This document shows positions 54,870 to 63,929 of a DNA stretch of 64,000 nucleotides, in pieces. Origin of the DNA: Muricoccus harenae (lineage in GTDB: Bacteria; Pseudomonadota; Alphaproteobacteria; Acetobacterales; Acetobacteraceae); contig NZ_WWDL01000017.1 in the NCBI RefSeq assembly GCF_009848505.1, positions 45,894 through 109,893 on the forward strand, written 5' to 3'. A model generated the notes under the pieces. That model searched no databases. It was not told the origin of the DNA and saw only the letters and a program-made list of their open reading frames with translations. A program made the translations under genes and the position numbers. The number at the start of each line of letters is the position of its first letter. Within the stretch, counting starts at the first letter, position 1.

Positions 54870-56540
54870 ATGCCCCAACGTGCCGGCCGAGACCCCGCCC
54901 GCGCCCTCCTCTCCGCCGCCGCGCGGGAAGGGCGTTCGGTTCTGATGCCACCCATCCTGCTCGGCCTTGCCGCGACCGCCAGCGGCATCGCGCAGGCTTG
55001 GCTGGTGGCGACCCTGCTTGCCGCGCTGCTCGGTTTCGGGACGGCGGGCTGGAGCAGCCTTAGCGCTGCCGCCGCGCTGGCCGTGCTGCAGGTGGCGCTG
55101 ACCGTCGCACAGGAGACCGCCGCCGCCCGCGCCGGGGAGACCGCGCGATCGACGCTGCGCCGGCGCATCTTCACCCGGCTGCTGGGCGAGACGCCCTCCA
55201 GCCGCCCGGCTGGGGAGGGCGCCGCCCTCGTGGTGGACCGGGTGGAGGCGATGGAAGGCTATTTCGCGCGCTGGGTGCCGGCGGCGGCGCTGGCCGTAAT
55301 GGCGCCCCTGGCCATCGCCTTCGCGGCGGCCGCGGCGGACCCGCTCAGCGGCGTCATCCTCTTTGCCGCCGGGCTGCTGGTGCCCGTCGGCATGGCGGCC
55401 TCGGGCGTCGGCGCGGCCATGGCCAGCCGGCGCCAGTTCGATGCCCTGCAGCAGCTCTCGGGCCGCTTCCTGAACCGGATGCGCGGCCTGCCCACGCTGG
55501 TTCTGTTCCGCCGGCAGGAGGACGAGGCGCGCGCGCTGGACGCCGCGGCACAGGAGCTTCGCCGGCGGACCATGCGCGTGCTGCGCCTCGCTTTCCTGTC
55601 CACCGGTGCGCTGGAGCTGATCGCGGCGGCGGTGCTGGGCTGCCTTGCCTGGCGCCACGGGAACCTGGCGGCGGCCGGCCATCCGGCGCCTGTTTCGGCG
55701 CTGTTCTGCCTGCTGCTTGTGCCTGCCTTCTTCGCACCCTTCCGCGCTTTCTCGGTGGCCTATCACGAGCGGATGTCGGCCCAGGGCGCGGCCGCCGCCC
55801 TCGCGCCCATCCTGGCGGCCGAGCCGCCTGGCGGGCTGCGGCTGGAGGAGGTGCCGCCCAGCGTCACGCTGGTCGTGGACCACCTGTCCCACCGGCCCGA
55901 CCCGGCGCGGCCCCTGGCGATCGACGATGTTTCCTTCCGGGTCCTGCCGGGCGAGGCGCTGGTCCTGTCCGGACCCAGCGGTTCCGGCAAGTCCACGATT
56001 CTGAAGTTGCTGATGGGCTTCTCGCGCCCCGATGCCGGGCGCATCGCACTGAACGGGCGCGACGCCCTCGGCCTTGCCCCTGCCGAGTTGCGCCGGATGA
56101 TCGCTTACCTGCCGCAGCGTCCCGTGCTGCTTCGCGCCTCGATCCGGGAGAACATCCGGTTGGCCCGCCCCGAGGCCGATGACGACGCGGTTGAGGCCGC
56201 CGCCCGTGCCGCCCAGGTCACTGCCTTCGCCCAGGATCTCCCGGAAGGCCTCGGCACCATGGTGGGCGAGGGGGGGCATGGCCTCTCAGGCGGGCAGCGC
56301 CTTCGCGTCGCCCTGGCCCGCGCCTTCCTGCGCGACGCTCCGATCGTGCTGCTGGACGAGCCCACCGCCCATCTCGACCCTGCGACCGAAGCGCTTGTGC
56401 TGGACAGCCTGCGCCGCCTCTGCACTGGCCGCACTGCCATCATCGCCAGCCATTCGGCCGCCCTGCGCGCCCGCTTTCCCAAGGTGCTGGAGCTGCGCGA
56501 CGGCCGCGTGGTGCCGCAGCGCCGGGCGGTGAACACATGA
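54870..56540 (+). CDS. cydD: thiol reductant ABC exporter subunit CydD
   Basis: A 556-residue half-transporter, membrane domain (about 1-310) plus ATPase (about 335-556). Walker A is GPSGSGKST, the signature is LSGGQRLRVA, and Walker B is IVLLDEPTA. With CydC it exports cysteine and glutathione to the periplasm, needed for cytochrome bd and c assembly. cydC overlaps by 4 bases (ATGA). No cydAB genes lie in this window. The neighbouring gene is glutathione-dependent formaldehyde dehydrogenase, another glutathione-linked function. Confidence 0.9.
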   Translation: MPQRAGRDPARALLSAAAREGRSVLMPPILLGLAATASGIAQAWLVATLLAALLGFGTAGWSSLSAAAALAVLQVALTVAQETAAARAGETARSTLRRRIFTRLLGETPSSRPAGEGAALVVDRVEAMEGYFARWVPAAALAVMAPLAIAFAAAAADPLSGVILFAAGLLVPVGMAASGVGAAMASRRQFDALQQLSGRFLNRMRGLPTLVLFRRQEDEARALDAAAQELRRRTMRVLRLAFLSTGALELIAAAVLGCLAWRHGNLAAAGHPAPVSALFCLLLVPAFFAPFRAFSVAYHERMSAQGAAAALAPILAAEPPGGLRLEEVPPSVTLVVDHLSHRPDPARPLAIDDVSFRVLPGEALVLSGPSGSGKSTILKLLMGFSRPDAGRIALNGRDALGLAPAELRRMIAYLPQRPVLLRASIRENIRLARPEADDDAVEAAARAAQVTAFAQDLPEGLGTMVGEGGHGLSGGQRLRVALARAFLRDAPIVLLDEPTAHLDPATEALVLDSLRRLCTGRTAIIASHSAALRARFPKVLELRDGRVVPQRRAVNT

Positions 56541-58189
56541 CCCCGGTGCGCGACCTGCTCCGGATTCTCGGCCTATGGCGCCAGGGCGGCGGATGGCTGG
56601 CCTTCGGCGCGCTGGTGGCCGCCGCCTCGGCCCTGGCCGGCCTCGCGCTGATGGCCTTGGCAGGGCAGGGGGTGGCCCAGGGACTGGCGACGGGTACGCT
56701 GGCTGGCGCCGCCTCCCTCATCCTGCTGCGCCCGCTGATCATCCTCCGGCCGCTGCTGCGCTGGGGCGAGCGGATGGCGACGCATGAGGCAACCTTCCGC
56801 GCCCTGGCGGACACCCGCACATGGTTCTTCCGGCGCCTCTCGGAGCGCCTTTCCGCCGGGCCTGGCCTGACCCGCTCCGGTGACCTGCTCGGCCGGCTGG
56901 TGACGGATGTGGAGGCGCTGGACGGATTCTACCTCCGCGCCCTGGTGCCAATGACCGCCGCGGCGTCGGTGGTGCTGGCCGTCTCGGTGATCCTCGGCGC
57001 CCTCTCGCCGGGGCTGGCCACGCTCGTCGTGCTGCCTTTGGCTCTCGCGCTGTTCCTGCCGGTGATCGTCGCGCCCTTCGCAGCCCGCGCGGCGGCCCGC
57101 GCAGCCGATGCCACTGGCGCGCTTCGGGCAGAGGCGGTGGAGCCGCTGATCGCCATGGAGGACATCCTGGCCGCCAATGCCGAGCCGCGTGCGGTGGCCA
57201 GGGTGGAGGAAGCAGCCTGGCGGATGGACCGGGAACGGCGGCGCCTGACGCGCGCCGGCTCGCTCGGCGCTGCCTCCGGGACGGTGCTGACCCAGGCGGC
57301 GCTGCTCGGTGCCCTGGCCTGGGGGATTGCCGGGGGAACCGCCGAGGCCGGCGCCGTGGTCGTCGCGCTCTTCCTCGTCCTGGCGGCGATGGATGCGCTC
57401 GGCGCGCTGCCGCGTGCCGGCGCCGCGCTCGCCTTGGCCGCTGCCGGCGCGCGGCGCCTGCTGGAAGCCGCCGACCAGCCCATCCCGGTGCCGGACCCGC
57501 CCGCCTCCGCCGTTCCAGCGGGCCATGCGCTCTCCATGCGCGGCATCCGCTTCGCCTGGAACGAGGAGCGTGGGCCCGTCTTCGAGGATCTGTCGCTGGA
57601 CCTGCCGGAGGGCGCGCGGATCGCGCTGCTCGGCCCCTCCGGCATCGGCAAGTCCACCCTTGCGGCGCTGCTGCTGAAGCTCGCCGCACCGCAGGAGGGG
57701 CGGATCACCCTCGGCGGCGCCGATTACGCCACGCTTTCGGCCGATGCCGTCCGCGCGCGCGTCGCCTGCCTCACCCAGGACGCCACGCTCTTCGACGACA
57801 GTATCGCCGCCAACCTCCGCATCGCCGCGCCGGAGGCGCCCGAGGCGGCGCTGTGGGAGGCGCTGGAGCGCGCCCGGATCGCCGACCTCATCCGCGCCCT
57901 TCCGGATGGGCTGGAAACGCGCTGCGGCGAGGCCGGGGCACGCTTCTCCGGCGGCCAGGCACGGCGGATCGCGCTCGCGCGCGCGCTGCTTTCCCCCGCC
58001 AGCATCATCATCCTTGATGAGCCGACGGCGGGGCTCGACGCCGCGACTGAGCGCGCCTTCCTCGAGACACTGGACACCGCATTGGGCGGGCGCAGCGCCG
58101 TCCTCATCACCCACCGCCTGATCGGCGTGGAGCGGCCCACGCGAATCCTCCGCCTTGCGGGCGGGCGGGCGCTGCCGGCTATGTCCTGA
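56537..58189 (+). CDS. cydC: thiol reductant ABC exporter subunit CydC
   Basis: A 550-residue ABC half-transporter. The membrane domain spans about 1-310 and the ATPase the rest, with Walker A GPSGIGKST, signature FSGGQARRIA and Walker B IIILDEPTA. It forms the CydDC heterodimer with the product of the previous gene, which it overlaps. The N-terminal segment is unusually Gly/Ala-rich, as in CydD. It is followed after 115 bases by recQ. Confidence 0.9.
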   Translation: MTPVRDLLRILGLWRQGGGWLAFGALVAAASALAGLALMALAGQGVAQGLATGTLAGAASLILLRPLIILRPLLRWGERMATHEATFRALADTRTWFFRRLSERLSAGPGLTRSGDLLGRLVTDVEALDGFYLRALVPMTAAASVVLAVSVILGALSPGLATLVVLPLALALFLPVIVAPFAARAAARAADATGALRAEAVEPLIAMEDILAANAEPRAVARVEEAAWRMDRERRRLTRAGSLGAASGTVLTQAALLGALAWGIAGGTAEAGAVVVALFLVLAAMDALGALPRAGAALALAAAGARRLLEAADQPIPVPDPPASAVPAGHALSMRGIRFAWNEERGPVFEDLSLDLPEGARIALLGPSGIGKSTLAALLLKLAAPQEGRITLGGADYATLSADAVRARVACLTQDATLFDDSIAANLRIAAPEAPEAALWEALERARIADLIRALPDGLETRCGEAGARFSGGQARRIALARALLSPASIIILDEPTAGLDAATERAFLETLDTALGGRSAVLITHRLIGVERPTRILRLAGGRALPAMS

Positions 58190-58304
58190 TTCGCGTCATT
58201 CCGCCTGCGTGCCCTGTCCTGCCGGTGCGCGCCGCCCCATCTGAAGCCGGTACCATGCCAGTCCAGCCGCGAAACACCGTGCTCCCCGCGCCGGGCAGCC
58301 GCCC

Positions 58305-60155
58305 ATGAACGCCGACCCCCGCGCCGTTCTGCACGATGTCTTCGGCTTCCCCGATTTCCGCGGCCGCCAGGCTGAGATCGTCGAGCATGTGACGGCCGGC
58401 GGCTCAGGCCTTGTCCTCATGCCGACGGGCGGCGGCAAGTCGCTCTGCTACCAGGTGCCGGCGCTGTGCCGCCCAGGCCTCGGCGTCGTCATCTCGCCCC
58501 TGATCGCGCTGATGGAGGATCAGGTCGCCGCGCTGCGCCAGCAGGGCGTGGCCGCCGCCGCCCTTCATTCCGGGCTGGACGAGGAGGAGCGCAGCCGCGT
58601 CTCGCGCGACCTCGCGAACGGCAAGCTGAAGCTCCTCTATGTCTCGCCCGAGCGGCTGGCGCTGGAGGGTACGGCGGAACGCCTCGCGCGCCGCGACCTG
58701 GCGTTATTCGCGGTGGACGAGGCGCATTGCATCTCGGCCTGGGGCCACAACTTCCGCCCCGAATACCGCATGCTGACCATGCTGGCGGAGCGCTTCCCCG
58801 AGGTGCCGCGCGTGGCGCTGACGGCCACCGCTGATGCCCGCACCGTGGATGATATCCGTGAGCGCCTGTCGCTGACGGACGCCCCCGTCTTCCGCGGCAG
58901 CTTCGACCGCCCGAACATCCGCGTCGAGGTCGCCCCGCGTGACAATGCCATCGCCCAGATCGCCGTTTTCATGGACGAGGCCGATGACGGGCGTGGCGCC
59001 GGCATCATCTACTGCCCAAGCCGTGCCGAGACCGAGCGCACCGCCGCCCGGCTGAAGAGGGACGGCTACGACGCGCTGCATTACCACGCGGGCATGGACC
59101 CGGCCGATCGCCGCGCAGCGGAGCGCCGCTTCTCCTCGGGAGATCCGGTGGTGATGGCCGCGACGATCGCCTTCGGCATGGGAATTGACCGCCCCGATGT
59201 GCGCTGGGTGGCCCATCTCGCCCTGCCGGGCGGCCCGGAGTCCTGGTACCAGGAAATCGGCCGCGCCGGCCGCGACGGCGCCCCCGCCCGCGCATTGTTG
59301 CTGTATGGCGCCGAGGACATTGCCGTCGCCCGCCGCCGCATCGCCGAGAGCCCGGCCGCCGACGTGCAGAAGCGGCTTGACCATGAACGGCTGGATCGTC
59401 TCGTGGCCATTGTGGAGAGCGCCACCTGCCGCCGCCGCCTGCTGCTGCGCTGCTTCGGGGACGACCTTGAGCAGGATTGCGGCAATTGCGATGCGTGCCT
59501 CCGCCCCCCGCGGCTGGTGGATGCCACCGAGGCGGCGCGCAAGCTCCTCTCCGCCGTCCACCGCACCGGCGGCCGCTTTGGCCTCGGCCATGTGGTGGAC
59601 GTGCTGCGGGGCAAGGCAACCGAGAAGGTCGCCTCCTTCGGCCATGACAAGCTGACCGTCTTCGGCATCGGCCGGGACGTGGCGGAGGGTGCTTGGCGCA
59701 ACATAGCCCGCCACCTGCTCGCCCGTGGGGCGCTGGAGATGGCCAGCGACACCAACCTGCCGATCTACCAGGCCACTGAAACCGCCCGCCCGATCCTGCG
59801 CGGCGAGCAGCCGGTGATGCTCCAGGAGGCGGCGCTGCGCGAGGCCGCCCGCGCTACCCGCCGGCCGCGGGCAGGCCGGGCCGCCTCGGTCGCGGCCGTG
59901 GGCTTCACCGACCAGCCGGTGGAGGCCGGGGTGTTCGAGGCACTCCGCACCTGGCGGAAGGAGGAGGCCACCCGGCAGGCCGTGCCGGCCTATGTCATCT
60001 TTCCCGATCGGACCCTGGCCGATATCGCCGCCGAGAAGCCGCGGAACCTTGACCAGCTCGCCTCGGTGCATGGCGTCGGCGCCTCCAAGCTGGAGCGCTA
60101 CGGCGAGGAGGTTTTGCGGGTTCTGCGCGGCGCGGAGAGCCATTCGCACGCCTGA
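58305..60155 (+). CDS. recQ: ATP-dependent DNA helicase RecQ
   Basis: A 616-residue RecQ. Walker A reads MPTGGGKSLCYQ, Walker B is VDEAHCISAWGHNFRPEY (DEAH box), and the RQC zinc site shows CRRRLLLRCFGDDLEQDCGN followed by CDAC. The HRDC domain is at the C-terminus (VFPDRTLADIAA-like, LASVHGVGASKLERYG). It unwinds DNA in recombination repair. It starts 115 bases after cydC and is probably transcribed alone. Confidence 0.94.
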   Translation: MNADPRAVLHDVFGFPDFRGRQAEIVEHVTAGGSGLVLMPTGGGKSLCYQVPALCRPGLGVVISPLIALMEDQVAALRQQGVAAAALHSGLDEEERSRVSRDLANGKLKLLYVSPERLALEGTAERLARRDLALFAVDEAHCISAWGHNFRPEYRMLTMLAERFPEVPRVALTATADARTVDDIRERLSLTDAPVFRGSFDRPNIRVEVAPRDNAIAQIAVFMDEADDGRGAGIIYCPSRAETERTAARLKRDGYDALHYHAGMDPADRRAAERRFSSGDPVVMAATIAFGMGIDRPDVRWVAHLALPGGPESWYQEIGRAGRDGAPARALLLYGAEDIAVARRRIAESPAADVQKRLDHERLDRLVAIVESATCRRRLLLRCFGDDLEQDCGNCDACLRPPRLVDATEAARKLLSAVHRTGGRFGLGHVVDVLRGKATEKVASFGHDKLTVFGIGRDVAEGAWRNIARHLLARGALEMASDTNLPIYQATETARPILRGEQPVMLQEAALREAARATRRPRAGRAASVAAVGFTDQPVEAGVFEALRTWRKEEATRQAVPAYVIFPDRTLADIAAEKPRNLDQLASVHGVGASKLERYGEEVLRVLRGAESHSHA

Positions 60156-60321
60156 ACAGGCACCTGGGCGGATTCGCGCGCCCCCGGGAGGACCGGGCAA
60201 CAACCGAGGAGCATCATTCTACCAGCCGCCGATGGCGCGGGCCTAGCCTCATGGCAGGCCGCTGGCCGGGCTGCCCCGCACCGGGAAGCCCGGTCGCGAG
60301 AACCGCCAGAGAGGATGGCCG

Positions 60322-60768
60322 ATGACCTACCCCGCCTATACCGCCGCACTGCTCGCCCGTTGCCTCACCTCCGCCCCTCCGCCCGCGGCGGCCGACGAGC
60401 GGCAGGCTCGCGGCGAGGCCCTCATCCTCGAACTCAACAATGGGCGGCCGCAGCCAACTCTGGAGGCCTTGCGCCGGGACTTCCCGACGCTGGCGGATGG
60501 CATCGCCGGCTATGCGCTGGGCGAGGTCTGGGCTCAGACGACGCTGGACCATCGCACGCGCCAACTGGCGGCGGTCTCCGCCTTCGCGGCCCTCGGTCAC
60601 CAGCCATTCCTGAGGATCCACGCGGAATACGCGCTAAATGTTGGCGTGACGGAGGAGGAACTGAAGCAGATCGTCTATCTGACGTCCGTGCATGCCGGGT
60701 TCCCGCGTGCGATTTCAGCTGCTCAGACCCTGGCCCCACTCTTCGTGGAGCGCGCGGCGGCGCGCTGA
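60322..60768 (+). CDS. carboxymuconolactone decarboxylase (CMD) family protein
   Basis: A 148-residue CMD-fold protein. LDHRTRQLAAVSAFAALGH (about 73-91) is the conserved helix, and VYLTSVHAGFPRAISA the second core region. The AhpD-type CxxC active site is absent, so it is not an AhpD peroxidase partner. It resembles the gamma-carboxymuconolactone decarboxylase group, but no beta-ketoadipate genes are nearby. GAGAGGATGG is a good Shine-Dalgarno. Function unknown. Confidence 0.82.
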   Translation: MTYPAYTAALLARCLTSAPPPAAADERQARGEALILELNNGRPQPTLEALRRDFPTLADGIAGYALGEVWAQTTLDHRTRQLAAVSAFAALGHQPFLRIHAEYALNVGVTEEELKQIVYLTSVHAGFPRAISAAQTLAPLFVERAAAR

Positions 60769-60815
60769 CCGCATTACGGCGGGCGGGGCCGATGCACACG
60801 CCGTGACGATTCGGG

Positions 60816-60853
60816 TGCGAATGACTTGCATCATCCTTCGCAACTGCTAGAAC
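60816..60853 (+). promoter_or_regulatory. candidate iron-responsive promoter of bfd
   Basis: TGCGAA (60816-60821) and TTCGCA (60837-60842) form an inverted repeat, and ATGA...TCAT (60821-60834) sits inside it. A plausible -35 TTGCAT (60826-60831) and -10 TAGAAC (60848-60853), spaced 16 bases, overlap it. The likeness to Fur-type boxes is modest; the assignment rests on the bfd-bfr context. Confidence 0.35.
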
Positions 60854-60894
60854 CCCCTGGGGCCGTGAGGCGGCACAGGGGAGTTCAGCACTGC

Positions 60895-61098
60895 ATGTAT
60901 GTTTGTATCTGCAACGGCCTGACCGACACTCAGATCCAGTCCGCCATAGCCTCCGGCGCTGATCGCACCCACGACGTCTATTCCGCCTGCAACTGCCGCG
61001 CCCAATGCGGGTCCTGCACCGCGAGCATCTTGTGCATGCTGCGCAGCCGGCCGTCGCGCCAGGCGAGCGCGCCGCAGACGGCGTCAATCGCGAATTAG
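60895..61098 (+). CDS. bfd: bacterioferritin-associated ferredoxin
   Basis: A 67-residue BFD-like [2Fe-2S] protein. Starting MYVCICNGLTD, it has the Cys-X-Cys pair and then CNCRAQCGSC, the four-cysteine pattern of Bfd. Bfd reduces Fe(III) in bacterioferritin so that iron can be released. Its start has GGGGAG about 12 bases upstream; the frame is open further upstream. bfr follows after 84 bases on the same strand, probably co-regulated by iron. Confidence 0.9.
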   Translation: MYVCICNGLTDTQIQSAIASGADRTHDVYSACNCRAQCGSCTASILCMLRSRPSRQASAPQTASIAN

Positions 61099-61182
61099 TC
61101 GCAAAGTCCATAAAAAACAGAGACTTGACCCCCAGGCTGCAAGGTTCCATCTCGATCCCTGAAGCACAGAGGGGCCCGAGCC

Positions 61183-61671
61183 ATGGCTGGCGATCCGAAG
61201 GTCATTGAATATCTGAACATTCAGCTCACCAATGAGCTGACCGCGATCAACCAGTATTTCCTGCATGCCCGCACCCTCAACCACTGGGGCGTGACCCGGC
61301 TGGGCAAGCATGAATACGAGGAATCGATCGAGGAGATGCGCCACGCTGACTGGCTGATCAAGCGCATCCTCTTCCTCGACGGGCTGCCCAATGTGCAGCG
61401 GCTGAATCAGATCCTGATCGGGCAAACCGTGAAGGAGGTGCTGGAATGCGACTCGCGCATTGAGCAAAAGGCCATCCAGGACCTTAAGGACGGCATTGCC
61501 CATTGCGAGACGGTGCGTGACTACGTCTCGCGTGACCTCCTCCTGAAGATCCTCGCGGATGAAGAGAAGCACGAGGACTTCCTGCATGCGCAGTTCACCC
61601 TGATCGAGAAGATCGGGGAGGAGCGCTACACGCTGCTCAACTCCGATCCGGCACCGGACCAGGAGCACTAG
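61183..61671 (+). CDS. bfr: bacterioferritin
   Basis: A 162-residue Bfr. The heme-ligand Met52 is in EEMRHADWLI, and Glu18, Glu51 and His54 belong to the ferroxidase site; Glu127 lies in LADEEKHEDF. It stores iron as a 24-mer with heme between subunit pairs. GAAGCACAGAGGGGCC is the nearest Shine-Dalgarno. It is the second gene of the bfd-bfr iron pair and is convergent with the ABC transporter. Confidence 0.93.
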   Translation: MAGDPKVIEYLNIQLTNELTAINQYFLHARTLNHWGVTRLGKHEYEESIEEMRHADWLIKRILFLDGLPNVQRLNQILIGQTVKEVLECDSRIEQKAIQDLKDGIAHCETVRDYVSRDLLLKILADEEKHEDFLHAQFTLIEKIGEERYTLLNSDPAPDQEH

Positions 61672-61677
61672 CCGGCC

Positions 61678-61698
61678 CCGGGAGGCACCGCCTCCTGG
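61678..61698. terminator. bidirectional hairpin after bfr
   Basis: A 9-bp stem CCGGGAGGC / GCCTCCTGG with one G-T pair and an ACC loop, 6 bases after bfr and 13 before the end of the convergent ABC transporter gene. No T tract. Confidence 0.55.
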
Positions 61699-61711
61699 AA
61701 ACCGTCTCGGG

Positions 61712-63442
61712 TCAGGCGGGGCTCAGCCGCTTGTCGGCCAGCCGGAGCGTGCGGTCATGGAAGGCCGCCACGGCCGGCCTGTGCGCGATGGAGATGATCG
61801 AGGTGCCGGGAAGCCTTTCGCGCAGCAGGCTGTAGAGCTGCCCTTCCGAGGCAGGATCGAGGCTCGCGGTCGCCTCATCGAGAAAGAGCCAGGCCGGGCG
61901 GTGCAACAAGGCGCGGGCGATGGCCAGCCGCTGCTGCTCGCCGCCGGAGAGCACGCGCTCCCAGGCATCGGCCTCGTCCATCCGCGGCACGAGATGGGCG
62001 AGGCCCACATCGGAGAGCGCCGCCTGCAGCGCCGCATCATCGAAGACGCCCTCGGCGCTGGGATAGGCGAGGCTGCGGCGCAGCGTCCCAAGCGGCAAAT
62101 AGGGCCGCTGCGGTAAGAAGAGCGCCTGCTTGTCCACCGGCACCGAAACGCGGCCGGAGCCAAAGGGCCAGATGCCGGCCAGCGCCCGGAACAGCGTGGA
62201 CTTTCCGCTGCCCGAGGCACCCGTGACCAGAACCGCTTCGCCCGGTCCTACCGACAGCGCCGCATCATCCAGCAACTGCCGTCCATCGGGGAGGGTGAGG
62301 TCGAGCCCTTGCACCTCCAGACCGTCCCGCTTCTCACTGACCACGCCCGGCCCATCGCCCACTCGCGTTTCAGCGTTGGCAACCGCCGTGTCGAAGCCGG
62401 TCAGCCGCTGCACCGTCGCGCGCCAGGAGGCGAGTTCGGAATAGTTGTTCACGAACCAGGAGAAGGATTCCTGGACCGATCCGAAAGCCGATGAGGTCTG
62501 GATCAGGCCGCCCAGCGGAATCCGTCCGGCGAAGTAGTTCGGCGCCACCACGACGAAGGGAAAGATCGTCGCAACCTGCGAGAAGCCCGCGGTGAAGAAG
62601 GTGAGCTGCTTCGTTGCGCGCATGATGGCCCACCAGTTGCCGATCAGCGCCCGGAACCGCGTGTCCAGCGCGGCTTTTTCCTCCGGCTCCCCGCGATGGA
62701 GCGCGATGCCCTCGACATTGTCGCGCACGCGCACTAGCGAATAGCGGAAGTCCGCCTCCACCTTCTCCTGCAGGAAGTTCAGGCCGATCAGCTTGCGGCC
62801 GATCCGATGCGTCAGCCATGTGCCGAGCGCCGAATAGGCCAGGGCCACCCAGACAAGATAGCCGGGGATCGCCACGCCGAAGACCGTCACCTCGCCGGAG
62901 AGGCTCCAGAGGACGAGGATGAAGGAGAGCAGCGTGACCACCGCACGCAGCAAGCCAAGTCCCAGGTTGAGGGTGCCGTCGACGAAGGCGCGCGCGTCCT
63001 CGGAGATGCGCTGGTCAGGGTTGTCGGTGTTCCGGTCCTGGACGGCGAGGCGGTAGTAGGCGCGGTTGCCGAGCCAGCGGCGAGTGAGGGAATCGGTCAG
63101 CCAACTGCGCCAGCGGATCTGCAGCGCCTGCTTCAGGTAAAGCGCATAGACGGCAACCACGATGTAGAGCGCCGCGACGAGGGTGAAGCCGGGCATGAAG
63201 GCGAAGTCATCGGTCGGCCCGCCGAGCAGGAGCAGGTTGATGAAGCCGTTCCAGTCCTTCGCCTCGAGCGCGTTGTAGAAGCCCCGCTGCCAGTAAGTGA
63301 GGATCACGTTCATCGCCACGAGGGCGAGGTTCAGGATCACCACGACCGCCAACAGCCCGCGCGCAGCCCAGCGCGTCTCACCTGTCCAGAAAGGGCGGGA
63401 CAGCGCCCATGCTTCGCGGATGGCGGCAGTCGAGAAGCGCAT
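61712..63442 (-). CDS. SbmA/BacA-type ABC transporter, fused membrane and ATPase domains
   Basis: A 576-residue protein joining an SbmA/BacA-like membrane domain (about 1-345, six helices; for example LTYWQRGFYNALEAKDW) to an ABC ATPase (about 370-576). Walker A is GASGSGKST, the signature LSGGEQQRLA, and Walker B WLFLDEATA. BacA-type proteins import peptides and glycopeptides or B12; fused members (YddA-like) are common in proteobacteria. It is convergent with bfr and 78 bases downstream of the DUF3253 gene on the same strand. Confidence 0.88.
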   Translation of the reverse strand: MRFSTAAIREAWALSRPFWTGETRWAARGLLAVVVILNLALVAMNVILTYWQRGFYNALEAKDWNGFINLLLLGGPTDDFAFMPGFTLVAALYIVVAVYALYLKQALQIRWRSWLTDSLTRRWLGNRAYYRLAVQDRNTDNPDQRISEDARAFVDGTLNLGLGLLRAVVTLLSFILVLWSLSGEVTVFGVAIPGYLVWVALAYSALGTWLTHRIGRKLIGLNFLQEKVEADFRYSLVRVRDNVEGIALHRGEPEEKAALDTRFRALIGNWWAIMRATKQLTFFTAGFSQVATIFPFVVVAPNYFAGRIPLGGLIQTSSAFGSVQESFSWFVNNYSELASWRATVQRLTGFDTAVANAETRVGDGPGVVSEKRDGLEVQGLDLTLPDGRQLLDDAALSVGPGEAVLVTGASGSGKSTLFRALAGIWPFGSGRVSVPVDKQALFLPQRPYLPLGTLRRSLAYPSAEGVFDDAALQAALSDVGLAHLVPRMDEADAWERVLSGGEQQRLAIARALLHRPAWLFLDEATASLDPASEGQLYSLLRERLPGTSIISIAHRPAVAAFHDRTLRLADKRLSPA

Positions 63443-63520
63443 GGTGAAGGCTGGTCCGGCACTGGTTCAGGCAGGTGAGTGTCGCCTCCCGGCCGCGCCG
63501 GTCAATCCATGGAGGTCGGC

Positions 63521-63811
63521 CTACTCCGTCGGTCCCTGGTCTGCGGCTGCGCCGGTGAGCGGAGCGCGCAGTCGGATGACGCCACGCAGGTCGTCCAGAT
63601 CTGCGGGCTTGCCCTTGCGCAGCACCTCCACCTGACCCTCCCTGGCAAGGGCGACGGCGGCCTGCCGGACAGGGCCCATCAAGGGCTGCCAGTTCTCCGG
63701 CAGCAGGGCGCGGGCCACCTCGCTGGGGCAGATGCTCTTGCCGGCATCACGGGTGGCGAGCTGGCGGAGGATCTCGGCCTGGATGGTCGGGCGGTCGGGG
63801 CGGGCGGTCAT
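63521..63811 (-). CDS. DUF3253 domain protein
   Basis: A 96-residue protein matching the DUF3253 pattern: IQAEILRQLATRDAGKSICPSEVARALLP followed by an Arg-rich helix and VLRKGKPADLDDLRG (motif shown in parts). The predicted fold is a small winged-helix-like unit of unknown function. The ATG at 63811 trims an unconserved extension of 56 codons. It lies upstream of the BacA-like transporter on the same strand, but a 78-base gap separates them. Role unknown. Confidence 0.72.
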   Translation of the reverse strand: MTARPDRPTIQAEILRQLATRDAGKSICPSEVARALLPENWQPLMGPVRQAAVALAREGQVEVLRKGKPADLDDLRGVIRLRAPLTGAAADQGPTE

Positions 63812-63870
63812 GGAGGCGGGGTAGGACAGTTGCGGCCCGGGGGAAACCTTTCCTTTCGGACCACAAGACG

Positions 63871-63900
63871 AAAAGGGGCGGGACCTTGCGGTCCCGCCCC
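63871..63900 (-). terminator. rho-independent terminator of the OmpA-family gene
   Basis: A perfect 11-bp stem GGGGCGGGACC / GGTCCCGCCCC with a TTGC loop. Read on the minus strand it is followed by TTTT, so it is a good terminator for the OmpA-family gene that ends at 63930. Confidence 0.8.
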
Positions 63901-63929
63901 CAACTTTCCCCGCGAGAGGGTCGTGCTGC

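Noticed and set aside
60322..60768. AhpD alkylhydroperoxidase function for the CMD protein
   Set aside because: The CxxC redox pair required for AhpD is absent.
61099..61182. A separate bfr promoter from TTGACC near 61123
   Set aside because: No clear -10 element at the right distance; co-transcription with bfd is simpler.
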